From positions 7,256,501-7,320,500 of the forward strand of contig NC_059550.1 of assembly GCF_905220415.1 (NCBI RefSeq): a stretch of 64,000 bases of DNA, given 5' to 3'. The position numbers and the translations under genes are program-made. A model generated the notes under the pieces. That model did no database searches. It saw only the letters and a program-made list of their open reading frames with translations, and was not told where the DNA came from. Positions 36,773 through 49,912 of this stretch are shown one piece after another. Every line of letters begins with the position of its first letter. The first letter of the stretch is position 1. Source of the DNA: Colias croceus. Taxonomy: Eukaryota > Arthropoda > Insecta > Lepidoptera > Pieridae.

Positions 36773-39683
36773 CTAGCTACATTGGTATCGCTGTTCGCAC
36801 GGCTTGCCCTGCTCGCCCCACGCCGTGGCCTGCTGGATGCCGTGTGATACGTTCTCGTATGGTTCCAAATCAATACTGTTCCTGAAAGACATTGTTTATT
36901 GTTGATTTATGACGTTAAAAAGATTGAAAGACAATAAATGGTGTGTGGTGTAGTAAACTTTATGTTTGATTTGTGTGTTTATTCAAATTTATACTGTTCC
37001 TGCAAGACATTTATTTATAATTTATTATTAGTGAGATTAAAAGATAAAGTATGGGTGTCGTTAATATTAAAAAATTTTGGTACATAATAATATTGTTCCT
37101 GAAAGTTAAATACATTTAATTACGTTGTGTTAAGTTATAATTGGTGACGATAAAAGACAATAAAGGATAATACGTAGTGTGTTTTTTTTTATGTTCATAT
37201 TATGTTGTGTTAAGTTTTTGTGTGTGTATATTAGTAATCCGTTTAAATAGATATGAAGAAGAAGAATAAATGAAGATTTTTCACTTAAGTAACAAATCTG
37301 TTTGCCTGCACCTAATTAAAACATTTCTATACATAAAAATGAATCAAAAATATCATCGTTTCGGCAAGCCAGACAGTAAGACGAGGCCGTAGACTTGTGT
37401 GTATTCATAAAACTGCAAAGAAAAACATTAAACCATACCCCTGCACAAGTTTCGTTCCCTGCAATATGAGTTCCGCTCCTGAAGCATAGATGGCGGCCTG
37501 TTGCGGCTTCTGGCAAGCCAGACGGTAGAGGCAGCCGTAGTCTTGCGTCTGCTGCCCCACTAGATAGCTCAGATATAATAGGATTTCGTCTTCAGTTATG
37601 TATGATGCGTTTTTGTTATCTGTTAATGTGGAATTAAAATTAGAATATTTGTTATGTTCAGCTGCAAGTTCCATATGTTTTGTAGAAATTAAAATGCAAC
37701 AGTGGCTTTTTTATTTTGTAAAGAATACATAGATTTACATTTTTTTTTATAAGTTACTGCATAAATATGGTAGGTAGGTACATAATTGTTGGTGTAATTT
37801 GGGGATATATGGCTCTGTTTAAGTGTCCGGACATTTACTTTAGATCTAAAAGTATTTAAACATTAAGTACTTACAAAAAAAAAAAAACAATATCAACAGC
37901 ATATATAACTGTTCCAATACAATTTATTTAACAAACTTCCGCAAATCTGACAGTCATTAACGCACGGTGTCTGCAGATTATCCCTTGCAATGGGATTACT
38001 TCGAGAAAGGACAAGAAAAACGCATCCAACTCTATTGGATTAACTTAATAGCCCTGATGGTCAGTTTCGGCACGTGGTCAAAGGCTTAAATATTTAAAAA
38101 TTTGGCATAATACTCTTTATTACGTTCGTTTAAAGTCTAGAATAGTAAGTAGGAAACGAGAAGACTAGGCAGATGTATGTTTACTGAACTAGTAGGTACT
38201 TAGTAGCTTCCGGATTATTGTTGTGGACATTTTATACTTTATTATGATTATTTCCTGATATGTAAGATGTAGGCGCGTGCGAACCTTTTATTTATTTTTC
38301 GTTTTTATTTGAGTATTAATAGTCTATCGAAAATCAAATGCGGTTTATGAAAAGCTCTACAGTCTACACCATTATGTGTCTTTTTGTATTTATATTAGTT
38401 AGTTATTATGGTTTCTGACGTCTATTTCATATTAAATAACCGGCTAATTATTATTATTCATCACATTAAATGTTTTAATCTTGTAATATCTTCACAAATT
38501 GGTGCTAATTTTTGTTCTTTTATAACTTATGTTTGCGTGACTTTAGATATAAAATCCTGCTTAAATGATAAACGCGAAAATACATTTTTTGTAACGATTT
38601 CAACTTTCAAGCGATAATACGAATTTTTATGATATATGCCATATTTTCAAAAAACTACCGTTAGTACAGAATCAATTGACTCTCATACGTTGCATGTTTA
38701 AATGGTACCTTCTAAACTCCTTCCATAATGATGATCCTTCCAAGCACCAGCTCCAAAGAATCCCGCAGCCAGTACTAGAGCCTTCAAAACTATGAGGATC
38801 ACCAGATTGGTCAGGTTCAAGCTTAGTACCTGAGTGTTAGAGAGAAAATTTGAGTAGAATAATTTGAAAAGTATGGAAACGACCTCGTACTGTTACATTA
38901 TATTTTTTTTATTTTTTGTCTCAAATATCGTTAGTATTTATTTGAAACATTTTATGCTGTAGGTTGACTTTGTTACATTTTTTCTACAATTAAGTATCTA
39001 TTTATATTTTTCTGATACGAAATTGATAGTAGAGTTAACATGCTAATAATAATTAATAAAACTTTTAAACAATAAAGCAATAATACATGGTATTTCAATG
39101 AATAGGTAAACATCAATTATAAAATTACATATTTATTTCATTCTTTCTAATTTCTATGAATATTTACTTTATTATTTTATTTATAACATTTGTTTTAATA
39201 CTCACAATTAGTTATCTGAACTTAATATTATGTACTATTATAACAAAAGACAACCCCAAGAATCATTCAACAAAAACTTCGGAACGGCCGATAACGCAAA
39301 GCTGAGTCATGCAAAAATGCGTGCAATCAATATACAAGTGCGATACGAACCTGCGAAATGCAGTCAAAACCAACCTGACTGCTCCCTGTGGACCTTGCTA
39401 TGAAATCCTTTGCCAGGCTCGACATAACCTGACTCCCAGCACCACTGAGGAAACTCCCTGCTGTATCCAGGAACGTAGCCCGGCCATATTGCGAAGTATC
39501 GTTCAAGCTATTGTCGAACCGATCAATCGATTCGCTCTTAAAATGTGCAGGCTTGTCCTTCGGCAGCAAAGCGCTGGTATCAAAATTCTTCGGGTACATT
39601 TTCTTGGCATATTGTGGGGAGGAATATGCTCCGGAATGCGCAAGGGTGACACAGGGTAGTAATAAGAGATAGAAGACGACCAT
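36773..39683 (-). CDS. Unrecognised signal-peptide and transmembrane protein (4 exons)
   Basis: Exons 39683-39375, 38829-38709, 37661-37439 and 36881-36773 join in phase to 253 residues, all with GT/AG junctions. Residues 1-15 are a signal peptide (MVVFYLLLLPCVTLA). A membrane segment lies at about 107-130 (LTNLVILIVLKALVLAAGFF), coded by exon 2. The C-terminal part has ITEDEILLYLSYLVGQQTQD, then YGCLYRLACQKPQQAA, and ends CEQRYQCS; the CxxxxxC spacings suggest two disulfides. The C-terminal text looks conserved rather than random, but I cannot name the family. A type I membrane or secreted-domain protein of the insect cell surface is plausible. A TATA-like ATAAAATAG at 39757-39765 lies 74 bases before the ATG. 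Confidence 0.8.
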
Positions 39684-39756
39684 TTCTAAAGAGTGCCGGA
39701 TGGTAACTGCAGGTACAATGTGCAGAGATAGGATGTTAAGAATCGGGTGCAGTGCG

Positions 39757-39765
39757 CTATTTTAT
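39757..39765 (-). promoter_or_regulatory. TATA-like element of the orphan membrane-protein gene
   Basis: Minus strand GAGATAAAATAGCGC, 74 bases before the ATG at 39683. Position and composition fit a TATA box with a 5' UTR of roughly 45 bases. Confidence 0.4.
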
Positions 39766-39766
39766 C

Positions 39767-42300
39767 TCTTTAAGTCCGCTTTTGTTTTTTGCACGCACGA
39801 TGACATCTCCTAATGGTTCTATTGTTGTTGCTTTCAAGTGGTGTGGATTTTAAACATTACCAAACGTATTGCTCAGTTCTACAGGCCTAAGCTGGTATTC
39901 GGTAATACAAGGGTAATACGATAACCTTAGACAACATGATTTTTTTTAATGACGACACAATTTTGCAACCTTGCAGTAGGAATTTAAATTATCCCCTTTT
40001 TAATCCAATTAATTTTTACCTTAATTTAAAAGCGGTGTAATTTTTTACACGACATCATTAATATTTTATGTTTAAAGATCAAGGTGGCTATTGCCACTAT
40101 TGGATAAATATTTATGGAATAAAGAAGCGACGGTCACAATCGACATGAGGCGACAATGATAAAGAAGCGGAACCTTTTTATTTAGACCACGCTACAAGTC
40201 AATTTGCTTCCGTAATAGTTATGTAGTTATGTAGGGCAGCGATGACTGCACTTTCGGTGAATATGATGTAATATGTTATGGCACCTCGATAATATTTGGG
40301 GTGTGACAATGTCATCATACATTTAGGAGTCTTCATACATATTAGCACCTAGTAACGCACCTACTTGTTTACGTCTTTCGCCTATTTTTGTTAAACCGAT
40401 GCACCCCTCTTTTCAGGGTATGCAGAATTTCATGTTACATCGTTATTTTTAAGATGATTTTAAACTTCTTAGCTGATTGTTTTTCCTTTTAATGAAGTAC
40501 TTACATAAAACATTTAATGTTCTAGGACTCAAAATGAATGAAAGACAAAAAAAAAATTGTGGTATAAATCCTTTATAGTTCAAATTATAGAATTGTTTTT
40601 CTCTAGGTCTATCGAATTCACTTTACAGTTTTTAACTAATTTATATTGTACATATTTCATAGGAATGGGTTCCACGAACTCTACATAACCAATAGATGAT
40701 TGCTGGAAGGTAGGTACTTTCTTTAAAAGTTAAAGTGGAGTTGAAAGTAAAATGACAATAGAAGACTACATTATCTAAGTGTTCATGGTCCACCATGCAT
40801 GATATTTCTAGACTATTCTTCCATAGACAGGGTCGTAGATATTGTTATGTATTTTGATATAATATTATGTTTTATTTTAAGTTATGACTTATGTTTTTTA
40901 AAATAGTTATGGATACTAGCTGTGGTACTACTTAATACAATTACAAAAAATATTGATCATAGGCTTGAAATGATCATGCTTTTGCACATTTTTACTATTT
41001 TACATATTTTAGTACATAATGTAAGAAGAGTCTCATTTTTAGGTCTTCTATTATATAAAAGATGAATCGCAAAATGTGTTGGTAAGCGCATAACTCGAGA
41101 ACGGCTGAAACGAATTCGTTAATTCTTTTTTATAATATTCCTTGAAGTACAAGGATGGTTCTTATGTAGAGAAAACACGAGCGAAGTTGGGGCGAACCGC
41201 TAATAAATCTTAAAGTATATTTAAAAGTCGGATATACCTACCAACCAACACCTCCATTTAAAAAGTAAGATATAAAAATAAAATATTGCCTTTTTTGACA
41301 ATCAATATTTAAGGTTGAAAATTTTTTTCTAACAAATTCATTACAACGCCACCTATTGTCCGCAATTACAACTAACTCAAAAAGTTTAAACGTAGAAACT
41401 GTGCGTAGAAAGGTACCCTAGTTTTATTATGTTCTCCTTTCTAAAAAGAAAGTGAAATGCACGTGTTATAACATTTATTTCACAGAGGGCGCTAATAACA
41501 ACTGTACAACTGGCTTCTTTGTAGAAATTTGGATTTGAACTGTTGGTGTCACAGTTTGGTGTAGGTTAAATTATTTGGTTGTATTGTGTTTTTTAACATC
41601 AAACATGAATTGCAAAATATTTGAATATTTGTTTATTCATTCGTATGGTGTTGTGGAAATGATTCCTCCAAATTTTAAATTAATTCCATTCATTGCTTTC
41701 ATATTTATAGAATTGTAACCTTTTATAAGCTAAGCATGGAGACTTAAAAATTCTTTCGACTCCAAGAATTCTTTTCTCGTTTATAATAACGCAAATACCT
41801 AAATCGTATTGTTTAAAGGAGGAAACAATAAAACAAAACCAACCCAAATAATATAAATGAAGAAAATAGACAAAACGAGATCGTAATAGTAGCCCAAAAG
41901 TTACGTGTCCGGTCACGGCGATAGAATTGCGTCACGTCAGTAAGCTTCGAAAGCGTAATTGGCGCCAATGTTACGAGATCATGAGCACTTTCCACGATCT
42001 GCCTAAATGCTGAGAACTGAAGCTCGCACAGAGGTGGCTGTGGAGCAGTCTGTTATGATATTTAAATTTTGTGTTACTTATTAAATATGTTGTTGGTTCT
42101 GTTGAAGCTCGTTATTTATGGAACATTAAATGTTTGGAATAACCGTTAAAACCTGAAAAGTTCTTTCAACAAAAACATATTCAGCAAAACAGCGAAATTG
42201 TTAAGCAAGCCTGAAAATATTTTATGTTATGAATCTCTTTTACCTTTTTTGTAATAAGGAATGAAAGAAATGTTTATTTATGTCTCATATTAAGTGTATA
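39767..42300. other. No gene seen; one repeat remnant
   Basis: AT-rich intergenic DNA. Near 41040-41205 a degenerate Helitron-like element is visible (AAACACGAGCGAAGTTGGGG followed by CGAACCGCTA). 41890-41990 has balanced composition and GGTCACGGCGATAGA, resembling GGTCACGGCGACAGA near 47921 upstream of the 530-residue gene. Confidence 0.4.
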
Positions 42301-42304
42301 AAGC

Positions 42305-42884
42305 ATTGTATAATTTTTTTATTTTATTTTTTATTTATTTTATTTTATTTTATTTTTATTTATTTCTTTATTTCAGGCAACAAATGTAGTTACAGTTAAA
42401 GGTCTTAATATAACTTAAAAACTACGGCCCATATGAACTTAAAACTACTTAAATACTAAATTAATACACGCTATGTCTTCGGCGTGTGACGCGATTCCGG
42501 GGGGCCGGGTATCCGTCCGCGGAAGCGGCGAAACACAACTCCCTGCGGCCAAAACCCTTCGTCCATGTAGACGCTCAGCTTGGCGGTCGGTACTCTCACC
42601 ACGAAGGAGTTGAAGCTCACATTATGGCGAGACTCCAGCCGTTCCACTCGCAGACTCAAACCTGTCTTCGCATGCAAGTACTCGACAACATCTTCAGTCT
42701 TGGTACAGTAGTGCACACGAGACACGTAGAGCGGCGTCGTCGGCACCTCTGCGCGCATCCGCAAGTTTGGATCTTTCGTTGCGGTGCCGCACTTGTTCTG
42801 ACGATTCAACTTCTTCTTCTTCTGGACTTTTATGAAGCCATCCTCGTCAACGTCCTTCGTTTTTGAAGGTAAACTTTTCCTAGT
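42305..42884 (-). mobile_element. Truncated retroelement with RNA-binding ORF fragment and A-rich tail
   Basis: A minus-strand frame runs from about 42884 to 42471 (stop). It encodes a Lys-rich segment (DGFIKVQKKKKLNRQ) and then a domain with LYVSRVHYCTKTEDVVEYLH and YMDEGFWPQGVVFRRFRG, as in ORF1/gag-like proteins of insect non-LTR elements. After the stop come 100 bases, TGTTGCCTGAAATAAAG and a tail of AAATAAAA repeats on the minus strand (42305-42373). The 5' end is truncated and meets an ACTAGCTG sequence at about 42890. No reverse transcriptase is present. Confidence 0.6.
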
Positions 42885-43329
42885 ATAATACTAGCTGCTC
42901 GACCTGCCTCCACGGTGACCGATCTGGGATCAACGGATAGTGATAGAATTTTTGAAAATACAGGACCAATGTCTTGTATTTTTGTAAAATACATTACAAC
43001 ACACATACAAAAATCCCCACCTTCTTCTAACGTTCATTTAGATTTTTATATTTATTTAAGTTAATAGTGTTAGTTATAAATAAATAAAAAAATAGTTTGG
43101 AAAATCCAAAAGTGCACGCCTCATAATCTCATCCTTTACAATAAAATTGATTATTTATAAAGAGTACACTATAAATATAAAAAAGAAATAAAATAAAACA
43201 GTTGGAATAATTAATAAATAATAATAAATAAGCCATTTATTCGAAATCTCACTTATTAATACCTAATATACAATTTTGTTAGTAAGTAGTTACTTAAAAA
43301 AAACTAAGGTTACTTATAATTAGTGTTAT

Positions 43330-43480
43330 ATTATCTAAGAGATTTCGACCCCTATTTGGGTAAAGGCCTCCTCCATCCGTCTTTATCCAGTCTTTTCCTG
43401 CGACGTGTATTATATCATCAGCCCACCGTTTTTATGGTCGACCCACATTCCTTTTCCCCTTTGGTCCAACAAAAAAATAA
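43330..43480 (-). repeat. Lepidopteran interspersed repeat fragment
   Basis: Contains CGACCCCTATTTGGGTAAAG and then GCCTCCTCCATCCGTC, text common in lepidopteran genomes next to RTE-type elements. Short and degraded. Confidence 0.4.
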
Positions 43481-46400
43481 AAAATAATTACGGCACAATA
43501 TATTACGTTCACGTTAAAAGTGTTGTTTATAAATAAAAAAAATAATCATCTTACAGCGACTCCATAGACGAGGTCGTGACGGTCAAGGCCCGGTTTCACT
43601 TTATAATAACAAAAACATTTTCACCGCTCTCACGATACAAACGCGGTGAACTGTTCATTCGGTGAAATGCATTTGTTATATAATATAACAATAATATACT
43701 ATGTATCGTTTGTAGTTTTTACGCTACTCTATTTTGGCGATAGGTTTTTGGTTAAACCGTGTCTCTGAAAAATTAGATAGAGCTATATGCTGGATAGAAT
43801 GTGTCTATGATATCTAGATAGAGCAATATGCTGTTGTAACAGCGATAAAAACAGGTCAATAAGTATTGTATTATGTTTCTAAGCTTTTATTTTCATCTAC
43901 GAAATTTTTTTCATCTAACAAGAATCGGTTCACTTTTTTGTCGGAATAGGTGAAATTTCATATTGTATTACATATCTCTATATTGTACATGTTACAGTCG
44001 TGATTATACAACAAGTCTGGATTAAACCATGTAGGTGCCTAAGCAATCAAATAATAATTATATGTGACAACATTTTTCATAATTTGAACGTTCAGTTTAT
44101 TCAGGTTCAATATAATGGATCACACAGATAAATCTTCTCGTTTTTTAATGCGAACCATGAGCTAACAAACAAGAATGAGATTATAAGTACATAAATATCT
44201 TGCATGATACATTTATAATGATACCTTCTTGCTATCGTTTGGTATTGCTAAATACAAATATATTCACATAAGCTTTCCGAATCTATTTATAATTAGTATA
44301 TGTTTAAAAACACAAAAGAACAATACAAAAGAAAGTCATACGTACATTACACGGTTGGTAGGAGGAAGGGATTTGATGGCATCCACCCGTGTTTTGTTAT
44401 TACATTCTTTTCCTCGGGACAATGTTCCGGAAGGAAATTGTGTTGTATGAAGTTGTACTTAAATCATTATTCAATTATTCGTGAATCGTGACCAGCTTTC
44501 CTACTTTTATATCTCTATTTTCATCATACAGTCTAGAATGAGGCATCTCGCACCATTATTGTTATAAATAATTTTGTAGCAAGTATATATGAATCCTAAA
44601 TCATAGGATAAAAATTAACTTGGATAATTCCAATACTACTTAATTTTTGTGGGGTTCTCTCTATAATTATTAAAGTGCATACAAATGCCTGTAATAAATC
44701 AACTTTACTACAATTAGAAATAAATTAATAATTTATTCCAAGTTCCAACACACAATTCAGTAATTTACATAATTATTAAATATATCATCTCTTCAATAAT
44801 AACAATCAAAGTATACACAGAAGTGCAAGTGAAATCTCAGTAAGAAATCAACAAAATTAAGTCTTAGAAAGCATAAAGGAATCGTTGTGCGTTAAATGGA
44901 AGATGCATTTATCGTTCTCACACCGTGACAGTTTCCACTTTACAAAGCGTTTTCTGTTTAATCTATTAGTTTATTATTTAACCAACTTTGTAAGATATAC
45001 GAATTTAAATAATTTGATTTAACAAAGGAATAATTTGTATGGATCTATAAATATATCAATTAGCCGAGCTTTTGTTTTTGCAAGACAAGTTTTTGAACTA
45101 TCTACGCATTTTTGTTGATGTTAGGAAAAATAAATAAACATATTCTGTTATGTAGGTTTATTTCCGTTAATATATTACTACTCTAACTTCCACTATAATT
45201 AGTTTGAAGAAAGCTTAGTAGAATTAAAATTTAAATAACATTTGTATAGATTTCAGTGTTTTACTTTGAAATGATATAAGTAAAGCAGCATAATTTGTAT
45301 CATTTACCTTTTTGCTTATACTTTTGTTTACATTTTTTTTTCATATAATACTGGTAAAAGCAATTTTCTTCAGTAACGAACACGTAAGCAAAAACGGTAG
45401 GTTTTTGCGTATTGTTCCTGCCCGTTCTGCAAAAAGAGCTACGTATTATAAGAGCTTTAAACCATTCTTAATAAGTAAACTCATTTTTCCCTTCTAGTGA
45501 TACTTATAAACAATATTTACTTTCGTAGAAGTCGTTGGAAGAAAGTCGTTGATGATCGTTGAAGTCGTTAAAAACATATAAAAGTGAAAAGGGAAACTAG
45601 AAAACAATAATTGTAATTTATTTAAGTATTTTTAACGCGGTAGATACTACATAATAATATACGATTCAACTAAGAAATATTTGTAGAATTACAGAAGCTC
45701 ACGATTTCAAATGAAGAGAAACAATTTAAAATCAAGTTAAGAAAGGTAATAAATGTTTTATAGTCCATCGTAAAAGTAATAAAGTTTGCCACATTACAGC
45801 CGCTGCGACATTAAAAATAACCCGTAACTAATAACGTAATAAACTAAGCCTAGATATTCTTTGTGCTAAATCTAGGTAAGATTCATATCCGTAAATGAGG
45901 GAAAGTAGAGACGCACAATTATATTATTTATTTGTCATTCAGGCTTTGTGGTATATATGAGTAAAGAAATGGTAAAGAAAATAATCAATACAGAAAGCAT
46001 TAAGAATTTCAAGACTTTTGTATAGGTTTAAAGGCTTTTATAGTAGGATAATGGGTCTAATGATTGCTTCTTTATGTGGGAATGTTTAGATTGTTGGAGA
46101 AAAGCGCGCAATGAACTTTTTTGATTTTACATTTACATATTATATTTTCTGGTTTAAATAATTTGATATTTTTCCTTTAACTAGGTTTTAAGTAGATTAG
46201 GTTTGAATTTACTATTTGCATATCGTGTAAGACGTTAACTACTAGAGCTTTTGCTTTTATTATCCTAGACTGAAAAGCGATATCGATGGTATCAAATAAA
46301 TCAATTTGTTGGGTATGCATAATACAAGCAATATAGGTAGGTACCTATATGTATCAAAGTCTACTCCCCTGAGTATATAATTATGTTCTGTGGTCATCTA

Positions 46401-47202
46401 GCAATTTTTTTTTATATCTGTTTCGTTACTGAAAAACATTTTAATTATGTAGATCATATTACACTTTCTCCTTTAAATAAATTAATTTTTGTTGTGTTTA
46501 TAAAAAATATACTTATAAGAATCACCTGCTGTAAAATGAAAGTGTTAATACGTAAAATTATAATGATAATTAATTTAATTGAAAGTAATTAAAAGTAGGT
46601 ATTTTTATTAGATATTCAGATAATAAGAAAAACTAGGTAATTAAAGTTAAAACTAATTGGCTCTACATATTTTCGAGTTTGTGATCTGAAAAAAAAATCT
46701 ATAAATAATGAGACAATATTCAAAAATATAATAAAAAAAGTTACCTGAAGCAACCATAATTTCTGCTTCAATTAAGCTTAAAAAAATACTGTTTTTTTAA
46801 TTATTGAATACTGTGACAAGTGACAACACATAAACATGGCGAAACGGTGAACCAATTTTCATGTATGGCGAAATTCGTTCAAATGAAAGTTCGTTATATT
46901 ATAAAAAAACTTCATTGCGATTTGCATCACTTAAATAGAAAGTTGTAACAAAATAATAGAACTCTATTTTTATGTTACGTAAGACACCGCAATCGCAATT
47001 TCTTTACCTTTCCATTTGTATGATGAATTTGTTTCAATTACTTTAACGAATCTATCTGTGCGGTTAATTGTCTTGAAAATATAAATGTATTAATATATGA
47101 CGCAGGTATTTACTTTCAAACAGTTTAAATTTTATCTCGAACAAGCCTCGAACATTACTATTGATAATTTCTGTTCTTTTCCATGAGTATTTTATATTCA
47201 AA
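43481..47202. other. No gene seen
   Basis: AT-rich intergenic DNA. The open frames at 44229-44491, 45312-45497 and 46383-46592 overlap or are of random AT-rich composition, without splice or signal support. An imperfect short repeat of GAAGTCGTTG lies near 45530-45575. Confidence 0.45.
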
Positions 47203-47392
47203 CTAGCTGTGCCCCGCTGCTTTACCCGCATTGCTCTGCTCCTGTTGGTCATAGCGGGATGATAATACTTATATAGCCTCGATAAATACGCTATCTAACA
47301 CTGAATCCTGAGATTACCGCGTTCAAACATACACCGAATCCAAAGATTACTGCTTACAAACAAACTCTTCAGCTTTATAATATTAATATAGA
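47203..47392 (-). mobile_element. Helitron-like non-autonomous element
   Basis: Minus strand starts A|TCTATATTAATATTATAAAG and ends ACAGCTAG|T. Its CG-rich 3' region has decayed. Same family as 26490-26684. Confidence 0.5.
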
Positions 47393-48167
47393 TTCTATAC
47401 GAGTTGAATTTTATCATACACAAAAGAAAAGACCAACTGATCCAGTTTTTCAAGTAGAATATTTTCACGTACTTATTTCTTTTATAATGTTAATGCATGC
47501 ACGATACATCGAGATTACTTTTAATACATTCTGGATGAGGTTGTCGTGAGATTAACTGGTTATTAAAGTGAAAATGATCGTATGATAACGATTATAATCA
47601 TCTGGGTTGGGAGAGAGCATATAGCAACTGCAGTTTTTTAGAAAATTCCTTGATACGTACATAATATTTCTAAAAATATTGCAAGAACATATTTCTCTAG
47701 TGTCTAAGGCTAACGTGTTGATGTAAATTTATTTTAATGAAATACGATATTATTACTATAATTTAGAATAATTCTTGTGTTATAAAATCTCAAGAACTAT
47801 AATTAAGAAAAATAAATTATACTTATATATTTAAAAAAGTAACGTAAAATATCATTTTTGCAATTTCTCCAGAAAGATAAATAATTTCTCCTGAGAAAAG
47901 CATTTTCACCGAGTCGCAGGTCACGGCGACAGAGGCACGCGATGGTGAATTAAGATAAGTCGGCGAACGACAATCGCCGTGTAATTATGTCGCTCATTCG
48001 TCGTGACCAACTTGAAATTACCATTGCATTAGAGAGCAGGGAGGGCAGTTATTGTGCATCCACTATCAAAACTATATCAGTGAGTTCTTGCAGCCGCCGG
48101 CGCTCAGTACACGCGCGCATCGCCTGCGCGCTCACACGTGAACCAACGAAAGTGAAATTCCGAGAAA

Positions 48168-49760
48168 ATGATAGTGTTACTAGCGTTTTGTCTGTTCCAT
48201 GCGACGTATGCCATTCCAAACGACCAAACGCAAATTGAACGATACAACAACAAAGTGAAATCATACCAAATCGATGTACCGGGAAAGGAACCCATCACGA
48301 TTATTGAAGCAGGACGTTTCGAAGATTTAGAAGAAAAGAGCGATGATGATTTAATTATAAAGAATCTTATGACTCAAGTTCATGATTCTAGTGGGAATAG
48401 ACCTCGTTGTTATGGACCGTCTTGTCAAGAAGGATATATGGATGACGAAGGCCCTCAAGATATGGACATGGACAAATTTGATAATTTAGATAAATTAAAA
48501 GATTTTGGCGATATTTCAAATGAGCGGCTTCAAGCAATTGCAGCTTTAGCCGCGAAGTTAAAGAAGCAAAATATTAAAGCTGACAGATATACTTCTATTA
48601 GTGGCGAAGAGGCAGATGATGATAATGGCAAAGTATTTACCACTTGGAATCGACTTAAAGTAAAACAGCATAAGCACCCTTATGATGATAAAGATGGCTG
48701 GGTAACATTAGAACCAGTAGCATGGTCATCTAGTAAGATTTCAAAGTGGAAACCTAACGTTAAAAAACAAAAACCGAGTTATTGGAATGAAGATGAGGAC
48801 ACAAAATTTTCATCTGACGATAAGTATTCTTCTTACCCAGATATGGAAAGCGATAATAATAAATTTTCTTACAATTATCCTCAGAAAAAGCCAACATTGA
48901 GTCGTCCTGGTTTCATAAATAATAAATTGCATATTCCTCCCGAATATGATACCGAATTACCATCCAAACCAACATGGACTAAGAATAAGATTCCTACGCA
49001 ACAGCAACAATCGCTGCATAATCTACAGCTATCATGGTCTCCTGATGATAGTAGACGCCCTTATAGACCAAACTGCGATAGAAATGATAATTATCACAAC
49101 GAAGATAATAATTACTATGGATCATCGGATTCAGTTGTTACGGATTCCCGTCCTTCCAATTTTCCATATGAATACGAAGCATTACATCAAGCGTCTATGC
49201 AAAGACGGCCAATGCGACGTCCTACACAAGTAATCTATGCTGACGCAGATCCAGAGGATGATCGATCTTCACGACCTCCATACGGTGATGGACAATGGGT
49301 ATTATTATCAACCACCAAAGGCTATAGAAATAAAAAGCGTCATCGTTCTCTTGAGGTGCCAGAACAAAACAGTGACGTGCCCACAATAAAATCGCACCAA
49401 TCTGTGTCCCTTACGGTGTTACCCATCGACGACGCTCATACAAATATGACCACATCGCATGGAGGTTTATTAGAAGTGGAAAGAAGTTTCCAGACTGTAG
49501 AAGAGTCTAAGCAAGATATGGATAAAATGACATTTTTACAAGGAGAAGCGTCTGAGGTGAGACCTGTTAAGAAGAAGGTGATACGAAAGAAGTTAGTTCC
49601 AAGTAATAATTCGCCGGATAGCTCGACGGTATTGGCTGCTGTTGGAGCGGGTATGCTTCCAGCTACGATGGCTATGGTCGTTCCTATGATGTTAGGAAAG
49701 AAACGAAGAAGAAGGGAATTAAATGACGTACATTTTTACCAACTATTACAAAATCAATAA
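48168..49760 (+). CDS. Unrecognised 530-residue secreted or membrane protein, intronless
   Basis: A single open exon starting MIVLLAFCLFHATYAIPNDQ, a clear signal peptide of about 16 residues; the ATG context is GAAAATG. The body is hydrophilic, rich in Asp, Lys, Ser, Pro and Tyr and probably disordered, with a short helix (ERLQAIAALAAKLKKQNIK, near 120-138) and two similar Trp motifs (DGWVTLEPVAW and DGQWVLLSTTKGY). A Cys pair (RCYGPSCQEG) lies near residue 82. Near the C terminus a hydrophobic run (VLAAVGAGMLPATMAMVVPM) precedes KKRRRR and ELNDVHFYQLLQNQ, which could be a C-terminal membrane anchor or, if secreted, a basic cleavage site. I do not know the family. An AATAAA is at 49907. Confidence 0.85.
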   Translation: MIVLLAFCLFHATYAIPNDQTQIERYNNKVKSYQIDVPGKEPITIIEAGRFEDLEEKSDDDLIIKNLMTQVHDSSGNRPRCYGPSCQEGYMDDEGPQDMDMDKFDNLDKLKDFGDISNERLQAIAALAAKLKKQNIKADRYTSISGEEADDDNGKVFTTWNRLKVKQHKHPYDDKDGWVTLEPVAWSSSKISKWKPNVKKQKPSYWNEDEDTKFSSDDKYSSYPDMESDNNKFSYNYPQKKPTLSRPGFINNKLHIPPEYDTELPSKPTWTKNKIPTQQQQSLHNLQLSWSPDDSRRPYRPNCDRNDNYHNEDNNYYGSSDSVVTDSRPSNFPYEYEALHQASMQRRPMRRPTQVIYADADPEDDRSSRPPYGDGQWVLLSTTKGYRNKKRHRSLEVPEQNSDVPTIKSHQSVSLTVLPIDDAHTNMTTSHGGLLEVERSFQTVEESKQDMDKMTFLQGEASEVRPVKKKVIRKKLVPSNNSPDSSTVLAAVGAGMLPATMAMVVPMMLGKKRRRRELNDVHFYQLLQNQ

Positions 49761-49906
49761 CTGAAGATACTTAGTTAAATCTATTTATTTTAGTTTAAGT
49801 TAAATCCAAAAATGCGTGACTGTGATCGTTTTTGTGTGCTTTTGTTATGTGTGTGATTAAATTATTATTAGGATGATATTATGTACAATATTAAGAAGGC
49901 CCATGA

Positions 49907-49912
49907 AATAAA
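49907..49912 (+). terminator. Polyadenylation signal AATAAA
   Basis: About 147 bases after the stop of the 530-residue gene, in the expected position. Confidence 0.55.

Noticed and set aside
39309..39659. 116-codon plus-strand frame
   Set aside because: Antisense to the first exon of the minus-strand orphan gene, which has a signal peptide and matching splice phases.
48946..49233. 95-codon frame inside the 530-residue gene
   Set aside because: Alternate-frame shadow of a long open exon.
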